DNA of 64,000 bases, taken from contig NZ_JASCOZ010000001.1 in NCBI RefSeq assembly GCF_029960115.1, positions 1 through 64,000 on the forward strand, in the 5' to 3' direction. The notes beneath the pieces are model-generated. The model searched no databases and was not told the DNA's origin. It saw only the letters and a program-made list of their open reading frames with translations. The translations under genes and the position numbers were made by a program. This DNA comes from Stenotrophomonas sp. PS02289. GTDB lineage: Bacteria > Pseudomonadota > Gammaproteobacteria > Xanthomonadales > Xanthomonadaceae. This document shows positions 41,203 through 52,300 of this stretch, piece after piece (the stretch's first letter is position 1; the number at the start of each line of letters is the position of its first letter).

Positions 41203-42365
41203 AGGGCGAACTGCGTCTGCGACTTCCCCCGTTGTCCGCGCTGCATGCGCAGTCCGACGTGGACTGGGCGTGGTGGCAGCAGGGTACGGTGACTTCTTAT
41301 GGACGCGGCGCGCTGGCGGTGCTGGCCGTCCGCTATCCCGCTGCGATCACCCGTGCCTGCCTGGATGTACAGGACCTGATCCTGCTCGACCTGCTGCTGC
41401 CGCCACTGAGCGGCCGCCGGCTGGAGGTAGCGATGCAGGCCGAGATCGAGTCCCTGTTGCTGGAGGACATGGCCGAGGTCGCCTTCGCGCACGGCCCGCA
41501 GGACCGCGATGGTCGCGTCGCGGTGGCGTGGCTGGGGCGCGAAGCGGTACAGCAGGTCGCAGTGCTGTTCCACTCGCTGGGTCTGAAACTGCAGGGGCTG
41601 TATCCCACGCCGTTGCTGCTGCCGCTGCAGGACAACCGGCCGACCTTGCAGGTCTGCGGCGATCATCTGCTGGTGCGCACCTCGCGTGACCGTGGATGGG
41701 TGCAGTGGCTGGGCCAGGGTCAGCACGGCGCAGCGGCACAGCAGTTTCGTGCGCGTCTGGGCGACGACGATCAGACCGCATGGCACTGGCTCGGCGCGGC
41801 AGCCGGCGGTTGGCCGGTGGATGAGGCGGCACCGGTGTTGGCGCACGAACAGCAGTGGAGTGGCCCATTGCCCAGCTGGTCGCTGCCGCTGCCGACCCAG
41901 GCAAAGCGCACGCCCTGGCTGGCGATCGGGCTGGGCGTGGCCGCCGCCGTTCTGGTTGGGCTGGGACTGCAGGTCCAGACATGGCAATGGGCCGCGCAGG
42001 CGCAGACCCTGCAGCAGGACATGCAGCAGCAGACCAGGCAGCGCCTGCCCGATGTGGGCGAGGTGGTGGATCCGGTGCTGCAGGCGCGTCGCGCGGTGGA
42101 GGCCGGCAGTGCCAAGCCGATCAGCGCACCCGACGTGCAGCGCCTGGCCGCGACCACCCTGCAGGCGGTGCCCGAGTGGGCCGGTGCCGTGGCGCATATG
42201 GAGTATCACCCCGGCGAACTGCAGCTGCAGCTGGATCCTGCACGTGGTCCGCCTGCTGATACGCCGCGCCTGGAGCGCTGGCAGCAGGCGCTGCAGGCGC
42301 ACGGATTGACCCTGACCGACCGCGGCAACGGCCGCCTGCGGGTCAGCGCGAACGGACCGGGTTGA
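41199..42365 (+). CDS. gspL: Type II secretion platform protein GspL
   Basis: A 388-residue inner-membrane protein with a cytoplasmic actin-like domain (about 1-235) that docks the GspE ATPase, one membrane span (about 244-264; WLAIGLGVAAAVLVGLGLQV) and a periplasmic ferredoxin-like domain. The sequence is divergent from well-studied GspL proteins, so the call relies on domain layout and on its place between gspK and gspM. It overlaps both neighbours. Confidence 0.85.
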   Translation: MKGELRLRLPPLSALHAQSDVDWAWWQQGTVTSYGRGALAVLAVRYPAAITRACLDVQDLILLDLLLPPLSGRRLEVAMQAEIESLLLEDMAEVAFAHGPQDRDGRVAVAWLGREAVQQVAVLFHSLGLKLQGLYPTPLLLPLQDNRPTLQVCGDHLLVRTSRDRGWVQWLGQGQHGAAAQQFRARLGDDDQTAWHWLGAAAGGWPVDEAAPVLAHEQQWSGPLPSWSLPLPTQAKRTPWLAIGLGVAAAVLVGLGLQVQTWQWAAQAQTLQQDMQQQTRQRLPDVGEVVDPVLQARRAVEAGSAKPISAPDVQRLAATTLQAVPEWAGAVAHMEYHPGELQLQLDPARGPPADTPRLERWQQALQAHGLTLTDRGNGRLRVSANGPG

Positions 42366-42910
42366 TGGCGCGCGCGCTCGCCAAGGCTCCCGCCACAGCG
42401 GGCCGGCCCGGCTTCGCTTCTGCTCTGCTGCAGCGCTGGAGCCGTCTGGCCGCGCGCGAGCGCGGCATGCTGCTGCTCATGCTGGTGGCCATCGTTGGTG
42501 CGGGGTTGTGGGTGGGCTGGTGGGAGCCGCTGCAGAAGCAGCGCACCCATTGGCAGGGTGAGCTGCCCCGACTGCGCGCGCAGCAGCAGGAACTGCAGGG
42601 CCTGCTGAGCACCGCGCAACGCCAGCAACAGGCCGCCGTGCTCGACACCGCCGCACTGCGCGCGCAGCTGCGGGCCAGTGGACTGAGTCGCTACATCACC
42701 TTGGATGACGCGCACGGGCGCTGGCAGCTGGCCGTGCGCGATGCGCCGGCGGACGCCCTATGGAACTGGCTGCTGCCGGTGCTGGCCGACCCGGCTGCGC
42801 CGCTGCAGGAACTGAAACTGGAACGCACGGGAGATCCGAACATGGCGGTGGCACGGGTGTCTGGCACGATCGTGATGGGGCAGGACGCTGGCGGCGGTGG
42901 CACGCAATGA
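42365..42910 (+). CDS. gspM: Type II secretion platform protein GspM
   Basis: A 181-residue bitopic protein. One membrane span (about 35-52; GMLLLMLVAIVGAGLWVG) is followed by a coiled coil rich in Gln (PRLRAQQQELQGLLSTAQRQ) and a small periplasmic domain. GspM binds GspL and GspC in the assembly platform. Starts at the ATG that overlaps the gspL stop by one base; its own stop overlaps the gspD start. Confidence 0.85.
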   Translation: MARALAKAPATAGRPGFASALLQRWSRLAARERGMLLLMLVAIVGAGLWVGWWEPLQKQRTHWQGELPRLRAQQQELQGLLSTAQRQQQAAVLDTAALRAQLRASGLSRYITLDDAHGRWQLAVRDAPADALWNWLLPVLADPAAPLQELKLERTGDPNMAVARVSGTIVMGQDAGGGGTQ

Positions 42911-45021
42911 GCCACCTGCGCGCAGGGAAGTGGGTGGCGATCACGCTGGCGGTCGCGCTGCTGCAGGCGCAGCCGATGGCCAGTGCCCAGAATGCGGCGG
43001 CCACGGCGGCCGATGAGCGGGTGCAGCTGAATCTGGTCGACACCGACATCGGCGGCGTGCTGCGCATGGCCGCCCGCTTCACCGGACGGCAGTTCCTGGT
43101 CGATCCCAAAGTGACCGGCAAGATGACCGTGGTTTCCGACGGCCCCGTGGACCGCGCGCAGGCCTACCAGCTGCTGGTCAGTGCACTGCGGATGCGGGGC
43201 TTCGCGGTAGTGGAAGGCAAGGGCGTTACCCGCGTGGTGCCGCAGGCCGATGCCAAGCTGCTCGGCGGGCCGGTGGGCGGCAGTGGCGCGGGTGGCGAAG
43301 TGGTCACCCGCACCTTCACCCTGCGCTTTGAAAATGCTACTGCGCTGGTGCCAGTGCTGCGACCGATGATCGCCGCCGACAATCCCATTACCGCGTCGGC
43401 GGCCAGCAACAGCCTGGTCATCACCGACTACGCCGACAACCTCGACCGCATCGCGCGCATCATCGCCAGTCTGGACACGCCGGCCAACCTGGACACCGAC
43501 GTGGTCAAGCTGCAGCAGGGCATCGCCGTGGACGTGGCCGCGATGGTCGGCCCGCTGCTGGACGCGCAGGGCAATGAAGCCACCCAGAAGGTGGTGGTGA
43601 TGGCCGACCCACGCAGCAACAGCGTGCTGCTGCGCTCCAGCAGCCCGGCCCGCACCCGCCTGGCCCGGCAGCTGGTGGAAAAGCTGGACCGTGCACAGGA
43701 TGAAAGCGGCAACCTGCACGTGGTCTACCTGCGCAATGCACAAGCCACCGCGCTGTCCAAGGTGCTGCGCGGCGTGGTCGCCGGACAGACCGACGCGCCG
43801 CGCGCCGGCGACCCGCTGGCTATTACCCCTGCCGCAGGCAGCCCCGTTTCGTCAGGTGCGACGCAGAGCACCAGCACTCAGCAGAGCACGGCGCAGAACG
43901 GCAGCGCCGCCAATGGACTGCCGGGATCGCAGCGGTTGGATGCCGCTGGTAATGGTCAGGAAGAGGGTACCGGCTTCAGCCACAACGGCATCTCGGTGCA
44001 GCCGGACCCCACAACCAATACGCTGCTGATCTCGGCACCGGAACCGGTGTACCGCAACCTGCGCAAGGTGATCGACCAGCTCGACCAGCGCCGCGCCCAG
44101 GTGCTGGTGGAAAGCCTGATCGTGGAGGTCACCGCCACTGACGCGGCCGAACTGGGCGTGCAGTGGATGCTGGGCAACGGGCGTACCTTCGGCGGCACCC
44201 GCTTTGGCGGCAGTGGCCTCAACACCGGGGCCACCACCACGCTGGACGCGCTGGCCAAGGACGGGCTGAACATCGGCGTGATCGACGGCACCATCAACCT
44301 GCCGGGCGTTGGCGAAATCCTCAATCTGAAAGCGCTGGCCAACGCGCTGCAGAGCAAGGGCGGAGCCAACATCCTGTCCACGCCCAATCTGATGACGCTG
44401 GACAACGAGAAGGCCAGCATCATGGTCGGCCAGACCGTGCCGTTCGTCAGCGGCCGCTATGTCACCGATGGCGGTGGCGGCAGCAACAACCCGTTCCAGA
44501 CCATCGAGCGTGAGGACATCGGCCTGAAACTGCAGGTGCGCCCACAGATCTCCGAAGGTGGCACGGTCAAACTGGACATCTACCAGGAAGTCAGCAGCAT
44601 CGATAACCAGCGCTCCAACGAGAGCATCGGCATTGTCACCAACAAGCGTGCGCTGGATACCAGTGTCCTGCTCGACGACGGTCAGATCATGGTGCTGGGC
44701 GGCCTGCTGGAAGACAGCGTCAGCCATGGTCGCGATGCGGTACCTGGGCTGGGCCGCATCCCGCTGCTGGGCGCGCTGTTCCGAAGCGACACCCGCAACC
44801 GCACCAAGACCAACCTGATGGTGTTCCTGCGCCCACACGTCGTACGTGATCCCGCCGCGGGCCAGCGTCTTACCCGCGACCGTTACGACTACATGCGCAA
44901 TGCCCAGGCCGGCGCGCAGCCTGCATCCAGCTGGGCGTTGCCGGACATGCAGGCACCCCAATTGCCGCAGGAACTGCCCGACGGCCTGAGCCATCCGACG
45001 GAGCCGGTGACGAAGCCATGA
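42907..45021 (+). CDS. gspD: Type II secretion outer-membrane secretin GspD
   Basis: A 704-residue secretin. A signal peptide (residues 1-27, ending ASAQ, without a lipobox) precedes N0 (VQLNLVDTDIGGVLRMAARF), N1-N3 domains with a long Ser/Thr/Gln-rich insert in N3, and the secretin domain (QVLVESLIVEVTATDAAELG, VPFVSGRYV, the ILSTPNLMTLDNEKA stretch and PGLGRIPLLGALFRS). An S-domain for pilotin binding is not evident. P. aeruginosa HxcQ is a self-piloting lipoprotein, from memory, which this protein is not. Confidence 0.94.
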   Translation: MSHLRAGKWVAITLAVALLQAQPMASAQNAAATAADERVQLNLVDTDIGGVLRMAARFTGRQFLVDPKVTGKMTVVSDGPVDRAQAYQLLVSALRMRGFAVVEGKGVTRVVPQADAKLLGGPVGGSGAGGEVVTRTFTLRFENATALVPVLRPMIAADNPITASAASNSLVITDYADNLDRIARIIASLDTPANLDTDVVKLQQGIAVDVAAMVGPLLDAQGNEATQKVVVMADPRSNSVLLRSSSPARTRLARQLVEKLDRAQDESGNLHVVYLRNAQATALSKVLRGVVAGQTDAPRAGDPLAITPAAGSPVSSGATQSTSTQQSTAQNGSAANGLPGSQRLDAAGNGQEEGTGFSHNGISVQPDPTTNTLLISAPEPVYRNLRKVIDQLDQRRAQVLVESLIVEVTATDAAELGVQWMLGNGRTFGGTRFGGSGLNTGATTTLDALAKDGLNIGVIDGTINLPGVGEILNLKALANALQSKGGANILSTPNLMTLDNEKASIMVGQTVPFVSGRYVTDGGGGSNNPFQTIEREDIGLKLQVRPQISEGGTVKLDIYQEVSSIDNQRSNESIGIVTNKRALDTSVLLDDGQIMVLGGLLEDSVSHGRDAVPGLGRIPLLGALFRSDTRNRTKTNLMVFLRPHVVRDPAAGQRLTRDRYDYMRNAQAGAQPASSWALPDMQAPQLPQELPDGLSHPTEPVTKP

Positions 45022-46460
45022 GCGCCGCGCCAATGCTGCCGCCGCTGCCATTTGCCTGGGCTCGCGCGCAGCAGGTGCTGCTGGCGCAGCATGGCGAGGA
45101 GTGGAGCCTGCTCGGCACCGCCGCCACCCCCGCCTGGGCGGTGGCGGAACTGCGCCGGCGCTATGGTCCGTTGCGCTTCGATGTCATCGACGACGCGCCT
45201 TGGCAGCAGCAACTGGGCGAGCGCTACCGCGACGGCGGTGATGCGGCCGCGCTGGTTGGTGCCGCAGAAAGCGAGGTCGATCTCGACCGGCTGATGCAGG
45301 ACATGCCCGAGATTACCGACCTGCTCGACGCGCAGGACGACGCCCCGGTGATCCGCATGATCAACGCGTTGTTGGCGCAGGCCGCGCGCGACGGGGCCAG
45401 CGACCTGCATATCGAGCCGTTCGAAACCCATTCGGTGGTGCGCTACCGCGTGGATGGCACCCTGCGCGACATGGTGCAGCCGCGTCGCGCGCTGCATGCC
45501 GCACTGGTCTCGCGCATCAAGATCATGGCGCACCTGGACATCGCCGAAAAGCGCCTGCCGCAGGACGGACGCATCGCCATCCGCGTCGGTGGCCGGCCGT
45601 TGGACATCCGCGTTTCCACCGTGCCCACCGGGCATGGCGAGCGTGCGGTGCTGCGCCTGCTGGAAAAAGACGCCGGGCGGCTGCAGCTGAAGCGCCTGGG
45701 CATGGCCGAGGATACTTTGGCCACCTTCACCGGGTTGATCCGCCAGCCGCATGGCATCGTGCTGGTCACCGGCCCCACCGGCAGTGGCAAGACCACCTCG
45801 CTGTACGCCGCGCTTGGCCAGCTGGACAGCAGCACCGCCAACATCCTCACCGTCGAAGACCCGGTCGAGTACGATTTTGCCGGCATCGGCCAGATCCAGG
45901 TCAATGCACGCATCGGGATGACTTTCGCCACCGCGCTGCGCGCCATCCTGCGTCAGGACCCGGACACGATCATGATCGGTGAGATCCGCGATCTGGAGAC
46001 CGCGCAGATCGCCGTGCAGTCCTCGCTCACCGGTCATGGTGTGCTGGCGTCGCTGCATACCAACGACGCCATCTCGGCGGTGACGCGTCTGGCCGACATG
46101 GGTGTGGAGCCGTTCCTGCTGGCGTCATCCTTGCGCGGTGTGTTGGCGCAGCGGTTGGTACGTCGTCTGTGTGTACAGTGCCGAAAACAGGGCGTGGATG
46201 TGCATGGGCAGCCGGAATGGCGCGCGGTGGGGTGTCCTGCCTGCGCCAACAGTGGTTACAAGGGGCGCACCGGCATCCACGAACTGTTCGTGGTGGATGA
46301 TCGCGTGCGGGCGCTCATCCACGAAGGGCAGGGCGAACCCGCCCTGCGCGAAGCGGCGCGTGTGGCCGGCATGCGCACGCTGCGCGAGGACGGCATGCGC
46401 TGGGTGGCGCAGGGCATCACCACGCGCGAGGAGATCCTGCGCGTGACCGGCGACGACTGA
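45018..46460 (+). CDS. gspE: Type II secretion ATPase GspE
   Basis: A 480-residue hexameric ATPase that powers the pseudopilus. It has the N-terminal GspL-binding region, Walker A GPTGSGKTTSLYA (from residue 252), the Asp box (VEDPVEYDF), Walker B (DTIMIGEIRDLETAQIA) and the His box (LASLHTNDAISAVTRL). The zinc-binding tetracysteine is present as CVQC and CPAC. The start overlaps the gspD stop by four bases. Confidence 0.96.
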   Translation: MSAAPMLPPLPFAWARAQQVLLAQHGEEWSLLGTAATPAWAVAELRRRYGPLRFDVIDDAPWQQQLGERYRDGGDAAALVGAAESEVDLDRLMQDMPEITDLLDAQDDAPVIRMINALLAQAARDGASDLHIEPFETHSVVRYRVDGTLRDMVQPRRALHAALVSRIKIMAHLDIAEKRLPQDGRIAIRVGGRPLDIRVSTVPTGHGERAVLRLLEKDAGRLQLKRLGMAEDTLATFTGLIRQPHGIVLVTGPTGSGKTTSLYAALGQLDSSTANILTVEDPVEYDFAGIGQIQVNARIGMTFATALRAILRQDPDTIMIGEIRDLETAQIAVQSSLTGHGVLASLHTNDAISAVTRLADMGVEPFLLASSLRGVLAQRLVRRLCVQCRKQGVDVHGQPEWRAVGCPACANSGYKGRTGIHELFVVDDRVRALIHEGQGEPALREAARVAGMRTLREDGMRWVAQGITTREEILRVTGDD

Positions 46461-46470
46461 GGCAGCCGCC

Positions 46471-47670
46471 ATGCCTCAGTTCGACTACCGGGCGCTCACC
46501 GCCAGCGGCAATACCGAAAAGGGACGGCTGGATGCCGACAGCGCCAAGGGCGCACGCCAGGCACTGAAAGGCCGTGGACTGACCCCGGTTGAACTGCGCC
46601 CGGTCAATGCCAACGCAGGCAACTGGCGGCGGCGCGCACTCAGCGCGACCGAACTGGCGTGGGCGACACGCCAGCTCTCCAGCCTACTGGCCGCACGCCT
46701 GCCGCTGGAGGCCGCGCTCAGTGCGGTGATCGAGCAGGTCGAGCAGGCGCATGTGGTGCAGGCGCTTACTGCGGTACGCACAGACGTACGCGCAGGCCAG
46801 CGCCTGACCGTGGCCTTGGCCGCACGTCCGCGCGATTTCCCGCCCATCTATCGCGCGCTGGTGGGCGCGGGCGAGGACTCCGGTGATCTCGGCCGGGTGA
46901 TGGAGCGCCTGGCCGACTACATCGAAGAGCGCAACGCGCTGCAGGCCAAGGTCATCACCGCGTTCATCTATCCCGGTGCGATCAGCCTGGTGTCGGTGGC
47001 GATTGTGATCTTTCTGCTCAGCTACGTGGTGCCGCAGGTGGTCACCGCATTCGTGCAGGCGCGGCAGACCTTGCCGTTGCTGACGCGGGTGATGCTGGAG
47101 GCCAGCGCCTTCACCCGCGAGTGGGGCATCTGGGTCGGTTTGGGCGCGGCTGCGCTGGTGGTGGCATGGCGCATGGCACTGCGCCGGCCGGAACTGCGCC
47201 TGCGCTGGGACGCAGCTCTGCTGCGCATGCCGATGGTGGGTCGCTTCCTCATCGGCGTGAACAGCGCACGTTTTGCGTCCACGCTGGCCATTTTGATCGA
47301 TGCCGGCGTGCCACTGCTGCGCGCATTGGATGCAGCACGGCAGACCATGAGCAATGCTTTTCTTGCCAAGGCAGCAGACGACGTCGCTTCGCGTGTGCGC
47401 GAAGGCGCGCCACTGGGTGCCGCATTGAAAGTGCAGAAGGTGTTTCCTCCCATCCTGGTGCACCTGGTTGCGAGCGGTGAAAAAACCGGCGCATTGGCCC
47501 CATTGCTCGAGCGCGCCGCACAGACCATCTCGCGCGAGATCGAACGTCGTGCGATGACGCTGACGGCATTGCTGGAGCCAGCGATGATTCTGGTGATGGG
47601 TGGCGTGGTACTCACCATCGTGCTGGCGGTGCTGATGCCGATCATGGAAATGAATCAGCTCGTCAACTGA
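46471..47670 (+). CDS. gspF: Type II secretion inner-membrane protein GspF
   Basis: A 399-residue polytopic platform protein. Two tandem T2SSF domains (about 65-188 and 270-390) each start with a pattern like ATRQLSSLLAARLPLEAAL and FASTLAILIDAGVPLLRAL. The GEDSGDLGRVMERLADYIEE and GEKTGALAPLLERAAQTI repeats are diagnostic. It ends the forward T2SS operon; the next gene has its own upstream region. Confidence 0.95.
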   Translation: MPQFDYRALTASGNTEKGRLDADSAKGARQALKGRGLTPVELRPVNANAGNWRRRALSATELAWATRQLSSLLAARLPLEAALSAVIEQVEQAHVVQALTAVRTDVRAGQRLTVALAARPRDFPPIYRALVGAGEDSGDLGRVMERLADYIEERNALQAKVITAFIYPGAISLVSVAIVIFLLSYVVPQVVTAFVQARQTLPLLTRVMLEASAFTREWGIWVGLGAAALVVAWRMALRRPELRLRWDAALLRMPMVGRFLIGVNSARFASTLAILIDAGVPLLRALDAARQTMSNAFLAKAADDVASRVREGAPLGAALKVQKVFPPILVHLVASGEKTGALAPLLERAAQTISREIERRAMTLTALLEPAMILVMGGVVLTIVLAVLMPIMEMNQLVN

Positions 47671-47896
47671 ATGCTGCGAAGCGTGATGAAAGTTCCCGTT
47701 CAATAGAAACTCCACACAGTTCTCCAGACTATTACAGCGAGTTCCACACCTTTTTAAAGCGCACTGTCATCCACGAAGCCCAGCATCACTCCCGTCGCCG
47801 CAGCGCGGACTGGGAGGTCCCCGGGCGGCAGCAGGTGCAGTAGTTGTTCCTCCCTCGGTGTTTCAACTTCGTAGTAGAACCCTTCTGGAGAAGACC

Positions 47897-49111
47897 ATGA
47901 ACAAGTACAAGATCATCGCCGCGGTGGTTGCCACCGCTCTGATGTCGGTGGCGGGCGTTGCCTCGGCCCAGGTGGCCGTCAACGGCGGCGGCGCGTCGTT
48001 GCCGGCCGACCTGTACAAGGGCTCGACCGACAGCATCCTGCCGGCCAACTTCAACTACGCCGTGACCGGCTCGGGCACCGGCAAGTCGACCTTCCTGGGT
48101 TCCGGCAGCTTTGCTGGCCAGACCACCGTTGCGCACTTCATCGGCAGCGATTCCGTCCTCAGCGGCGGCCCGGACCTGGTTCCGACCGCCGGCAGCGAGC
48201 GCGCCATCTACAATGCCACCTACAACACCCCGGGCCTGGCCACCTACTACGGTCCGCTGCTGCAGTTCCCGTCGGTTGCCACCTCGGTCACCATTCCGTT
48301 CAACAAGGCCGGTGCCGCGCTGAACATCTCCGATGCTGATCTGTGCCGCATCTTCGCCGGTGCCGTCAGCGACTGGTCGCAGGTGTCGGGCAGCGGCCGT
48401 TCGGGCGAGCTGAAGATCGTGTATCGCGACGAGAGCAGCGGCACCAGCGAACTGCTGACCCGCTTCCTGACCACCGTCTGCCCGCTGCAGCCGGGTCTGG
48501 ACCTGTCCGGCACCGCGCTGAAGAACGGTGCCTTCTCGGTCCAGTCGACCTTCAAGAACCTGTTCAACGGCAACGCCGCGCCGAGCGCTCGTTTCGTTCC
48601 GGCCACCGCGACCGGCGGCACCGCGCTGTACAACACCGTGTTCTCGACCGAAGGCTACGTCGGCTACGTCGGTCCGGACGTGATCCCGAGCCTGGACGAT
48701 GCCACCCGTATCGCACAGTTGCGTGGTTATTCGCCGAACGAAGTGAACGTTTCGGCCACGCTGGGCAGCATCGCTCCGCCTTCCACCCCTGAAGAACTGG
48801 CCAATCCGTCGCGCTGGGCACCGGTGTTCACCAACCCGACTACGGGCTACCCGATCGCGGGCTACACCAACTTCGTGATCGGCCAGTGCTACAAGAACGC
48901 TGCGGTCGCCACGCAGATCCGCCTGTTCCTGAACCGCCACTACGGCACTGCTGGTGCAACTGATCAGGCCGTTCGCGATCACGGGTTCATCCCGCTGACC
49001 GCTGCCTGGAAGACCGCAGTGCGTGAGCAGATTGCCACCGTGACCGCTCCGAACGGTCTGCAGAACGCCAGCGTCTGCGGTAGCGGTGCCACCCTCATTG
49101 GCCGTCCGTAA
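47897..49111 (+). CDS. Secreted DING/PstS-like phosphate-binding protein (LapA-type T2SS substrate candidate)
   Basis: A 404-residue exported protein with a Sec signal peptide (MNKYKIIAAVVATALMSVAGVASA). The mature start QVAVNGGGASLPADLYKGST parallels the DINGGGATLP start of DING proteins, and TGSGTGKSTF and RDESSGTSELLTRFL are phosphate-binding loops of the PstS fold. No pst transporter genes are adjacent; instead it follows a T2SS operon, as LapA follows hxc in P. aeruginosa. That suggests a secreted phosphatase or phosphate-binding protein. A GGAG site lies ten bases before the ATG, and a strong terminator follows. Confidence 0.82.
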   Translation: MNKYKIIAAVVATALMSVAGVASAQVAVNGGGASLPADLYKGSTDSILPANFNYAVTGSGTGKSTFLGSGSFAGQTTVAHFIGSDSVLSGGPDLVPTAGSERAIYNATYNTPGLATYYGPLLQFPSVATSVTIPFNKAGAALNISDADLCRIFAGAVSDWSQVSGSGRSGELKIVYRDESSGTSELLTRFLTTVCPLQPGLDLSGTALKNGAFSVQSTFKNLFNGNAAPSARFVPATATGGTALYNTVFSTEGYVGYVGPDVIPSLDDATRIAQLRGYSPNEVNVSATLGSIAPPSTPEELANPSRWAPVFTNPTTGYPIAGYTNFVIGQCYKNAAVATQIRLFLNRHYGTAGATDQAVRDHGFIPLTAAWKTAVREQIATVTAPNGLQNASVCGSGATLIGRP

Positions 49112-49139
49112 CGGCGAGTGGGTGTAAGGCAATGCATGA

Positions 49140-49170
49140 GGGTGCCGGCGGAAACGCCGGCACCCTTTTT
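49140..49170 (+). terminator. Rho-independent terminator after the DING-like gene
   Basis: Eleven-base stem GGGTGCCGGCG / CGCCGGCACCC with a GAAA loop and five T. It insulates the giant exoprotein gene, which must have its own promoter in the next 130 bases. Confidence 0.94.
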
Positions 49171-49305
49171 CTTTGCAATGCCAGACTCGTTTGTCGGCTT
49201 TGTCCCTTGGTCCCCGTCTATCAGGTGCAAGGGCCGCACTCGGTAGGGGCCCTACCCATTCAGTATCCGCCCGCCCGGGCGTACCTTCCGGTTGACGAGG
49301 TTTCA

Positions 49306-52300
49306 ATGTCGCACCTGCATTCGACTGCCCTGCGCGGTACCGCCGCGTCCCGCCGTACCCTCGGCAACCACCCGATGGCCTGGGCCATCGCCGTGGCACT
49401 GGGCTCCATGGCCGTACCTGCAGGTGCGCAGCAGGCCTTCAGCCCGGCCTGGTTCGCCGACAAGGGCGCGGCCCATAACGCGGCGGCGCAGAGCGGGCGC
49501 ATGCCCAACGGTGCGCCGGTCAACTTCGGGCAACCCACCCAGCAGCAGGATGCGGCGCGGCAGAAGCTGCAGCAGTCAATCGACAACCTCGGCAGTGCGG
49601 CGCAGGCGATCGCACTGCAGCAGCGCATGCAGGAACAGGCGCGGCAGAATCTGCGCAATGCCGGCTACATCGTCGCGGACGGTCTGGGCAAGGGCGGATT
49701 GAAGGTGGATGAGAATCCGCTCACCCGCGGCTGGATCAACGCGCGTGACGCGGTCCAGAAGACCGGTGCTGATGGCAAGGTGGAAGTCAGCATCGAGCAG
49801 ACTGCAGACAAAGCGATATTGAACTGGGAGACGTTCAATGTCGGGGCCAACACCGTGCTCAGCTTCGGCCAGAACGCGGACTGGGCAGTACTGAACCGGG
49901 TCAATGATCCCAACGCCCGGCCCAGCCAGATCCTGGGCCAGATCAAGGCACCGGGCAGCGTGTTCATTGCCAACCGCAACGGCGTGGTGTTTGGCAACAA
50001 CAGCCAGATCAACGTCCGGAACCTGGTGGCGGCGGCGGCCCGGATCAGCGACGCGCAGTTCAACGACAACGGCCTGTTCGGGGCCGATGCCACGATGGCG
50101 TCGCTCACTGATGCTGCGGGCGATGTGTTGGTCGAACGCGGCGCACGCATCACCACGCACGTGCCGGGCACCGCCACCCGCAGTGGCGGCTACGTGCTGC
50201 TGGCAGGCCAGAACGTGGAGAACGCCGGCCAGATCGAAACAGTGAAAGGGCAGGCCCAGCTGGCGGCCGGTGATTCCTTCATCATCCGCCGTGGCGTGGG
50301 AACCGCGCAGAACACGGCTTCCACCACCCGTGGCAACGAAATTGCCCCGCAGTTGGCTGCCGGAAGCACGGCAGGCACGGTCACCAACTCGGGCCTGATC
50401 CAGGCGCGCGAGGGCGACATCACCCTGGCCGGGCGCACGGTGGAACAGGCGGGTGTGGCGGTGGCCACCACCACGGTCAACCAGCGCGGCACGGTGCACC
50501 TGCTCAACTCGCTGGCTGATCGGACGGGTTCGGTCACCTTGGCGGAGGGCTCCACCACGGCCGTGCTGATTGAGGACGACGGCAAGACCACCGCGCTGGA
50601 CAGCCAGCGGGATGCCCTGATCGCCGAGTCGTCCGCGCAGAACATCGTGCGTGCCACCAGCAATACGGGTACGTTCGACAATCTGTCGCGCATGCAGGAC
50701 CGGCGCGATCAGTCGCGCATCGAGATCGTATCCGGCGGCAATGTGGCTTTCGAAGGTCAGTCGCTGACCCTGGCCACAGGCGGACAGGTGGTCGTCGACG
50801 CAGCCGGGCGCAGTGCGCTGGCCGATGGCGCACGCGTGGACGTATCCGGTGCGGTCGGGGTCAAGGTCTCGATGGAAAGCAACAACGTCAAGATCAACGT
50901 GCAGGGTAACGAACTGCGCGATTCCCCGGACAACCGCGACAGCGGCAAACTCAACAGTCTCAACAACAATGAGGCGTGGATTGATCGCCGCCAGCTGATT
51001 CATGTCGCGGCGGGCACCGGTGGCTATGAGGCCGAACGCTGGTACGCGGCCGGTGGCCTGCTGGAGGTCGGCGGCTATCTGGGCACGCAGGGACACTCGG
51101 TCAGCGAATGGGCCGCGCAGGGCGGCAGTGTGCTGCTGGGCGGCAACGAGGTGATCACCCAGGCCGGTTCTAGGATCAACCTGGCCGGTGGCAGCCTGGA
51201 TGTGGCCAGTGGCACCATCCAGCAGACCTGGCTGCGCGGCACCGATGGGCAGTTGTATCGACTGGATGACGCGCCGGCGGCCATGCTGTTCGCAGGTTTG
51301 TATCGTGGCTTTGAAAGCAGTCATGAACGCTGGGGCGTCACCGAGAATTTCCGCAATCCGCTGATCGCCAGCGAGCGACGGGTGGAGAACGGATACACCG
51401 TGGGCCGCGATGCGGGCCAGCTGGTGATTTCCGCTCCCACTGCGGTGCTGGACGGTGATATCGATACCCGCACCTTCCAGGGCGTACGTCAGGATCGCGG
51501 CCCCGATGCAGGCAAGGACGGCTACACGCAGGCGCAGACCGCCGTGGCGCGCAATGCCGCGCTGCTGCTCGGCCAGTACGGTGCGCGCGGCCGCGAGGGC
51601 GGGTTCGCCACCGACGTGCGCCTGGGCGATACGGTTGGGCTGCCAGCGCTGGCGGATCTACAGGCTCCGCTGGATACGAGCCGCGGCAACACCTTCTGGA
51701 TGGACGCCGACACCCTGAGCGCCCAGCAATGGGGAAGCCTGGACCTGCTGACCCGCGGCACCCTGCACACGGAAGGCAGCCTGCGCCTGCAGGACGGAGC
51801 GGCGCTGGTGTTTACCGCTGCTGTTGTCCAGATCGACGGCGACATTACCGCGCATGGCGGCTCGCTGAGCGCCAGCAATCTGCAGACACTGCCCAATGGC
51901 AATCTGCAGGCAATCCTGCTGGAGGGTCGCGGCAGCGTGGGTCTTGGCGATGGGGCGCGCATCGACCTGAGTGGGACATGGACCAACCGCCTGATGCAGC
52001 CCGAACGTGACAGTCAGGCGGCGTGGGTGAATGGTGGCCAGCTGGACCTGCAGAACAGCCACGACGTGCAGATGGGCGCGGGCAGCGAGGTGATCGTCGA
52101 CGCGGGCGGCCGGGTGGACGTGCAGGGCGACATCATGGTTGGCAACGCCGGCAGCGTGGCGTTGCGCGCCGACGTGGCGGACGTGCCCAGTGACGGCTCC
52201 GGTCGCGTGCACCTGGGGGACGGCGCACGATTCAGTGCGCTGGGCCTCAACCGGAGTGGCGCGTTCCTGCTGGAGACAGGGGGGCAGGTCCAGATCGGCG

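Noticed and set aside
47764-47770. CTGTCAT half-site upstream of the DING-like gene as a Pho box
   Set aside because: Only one half-site is present; the 11-base-spaced partner is missing on both sides.
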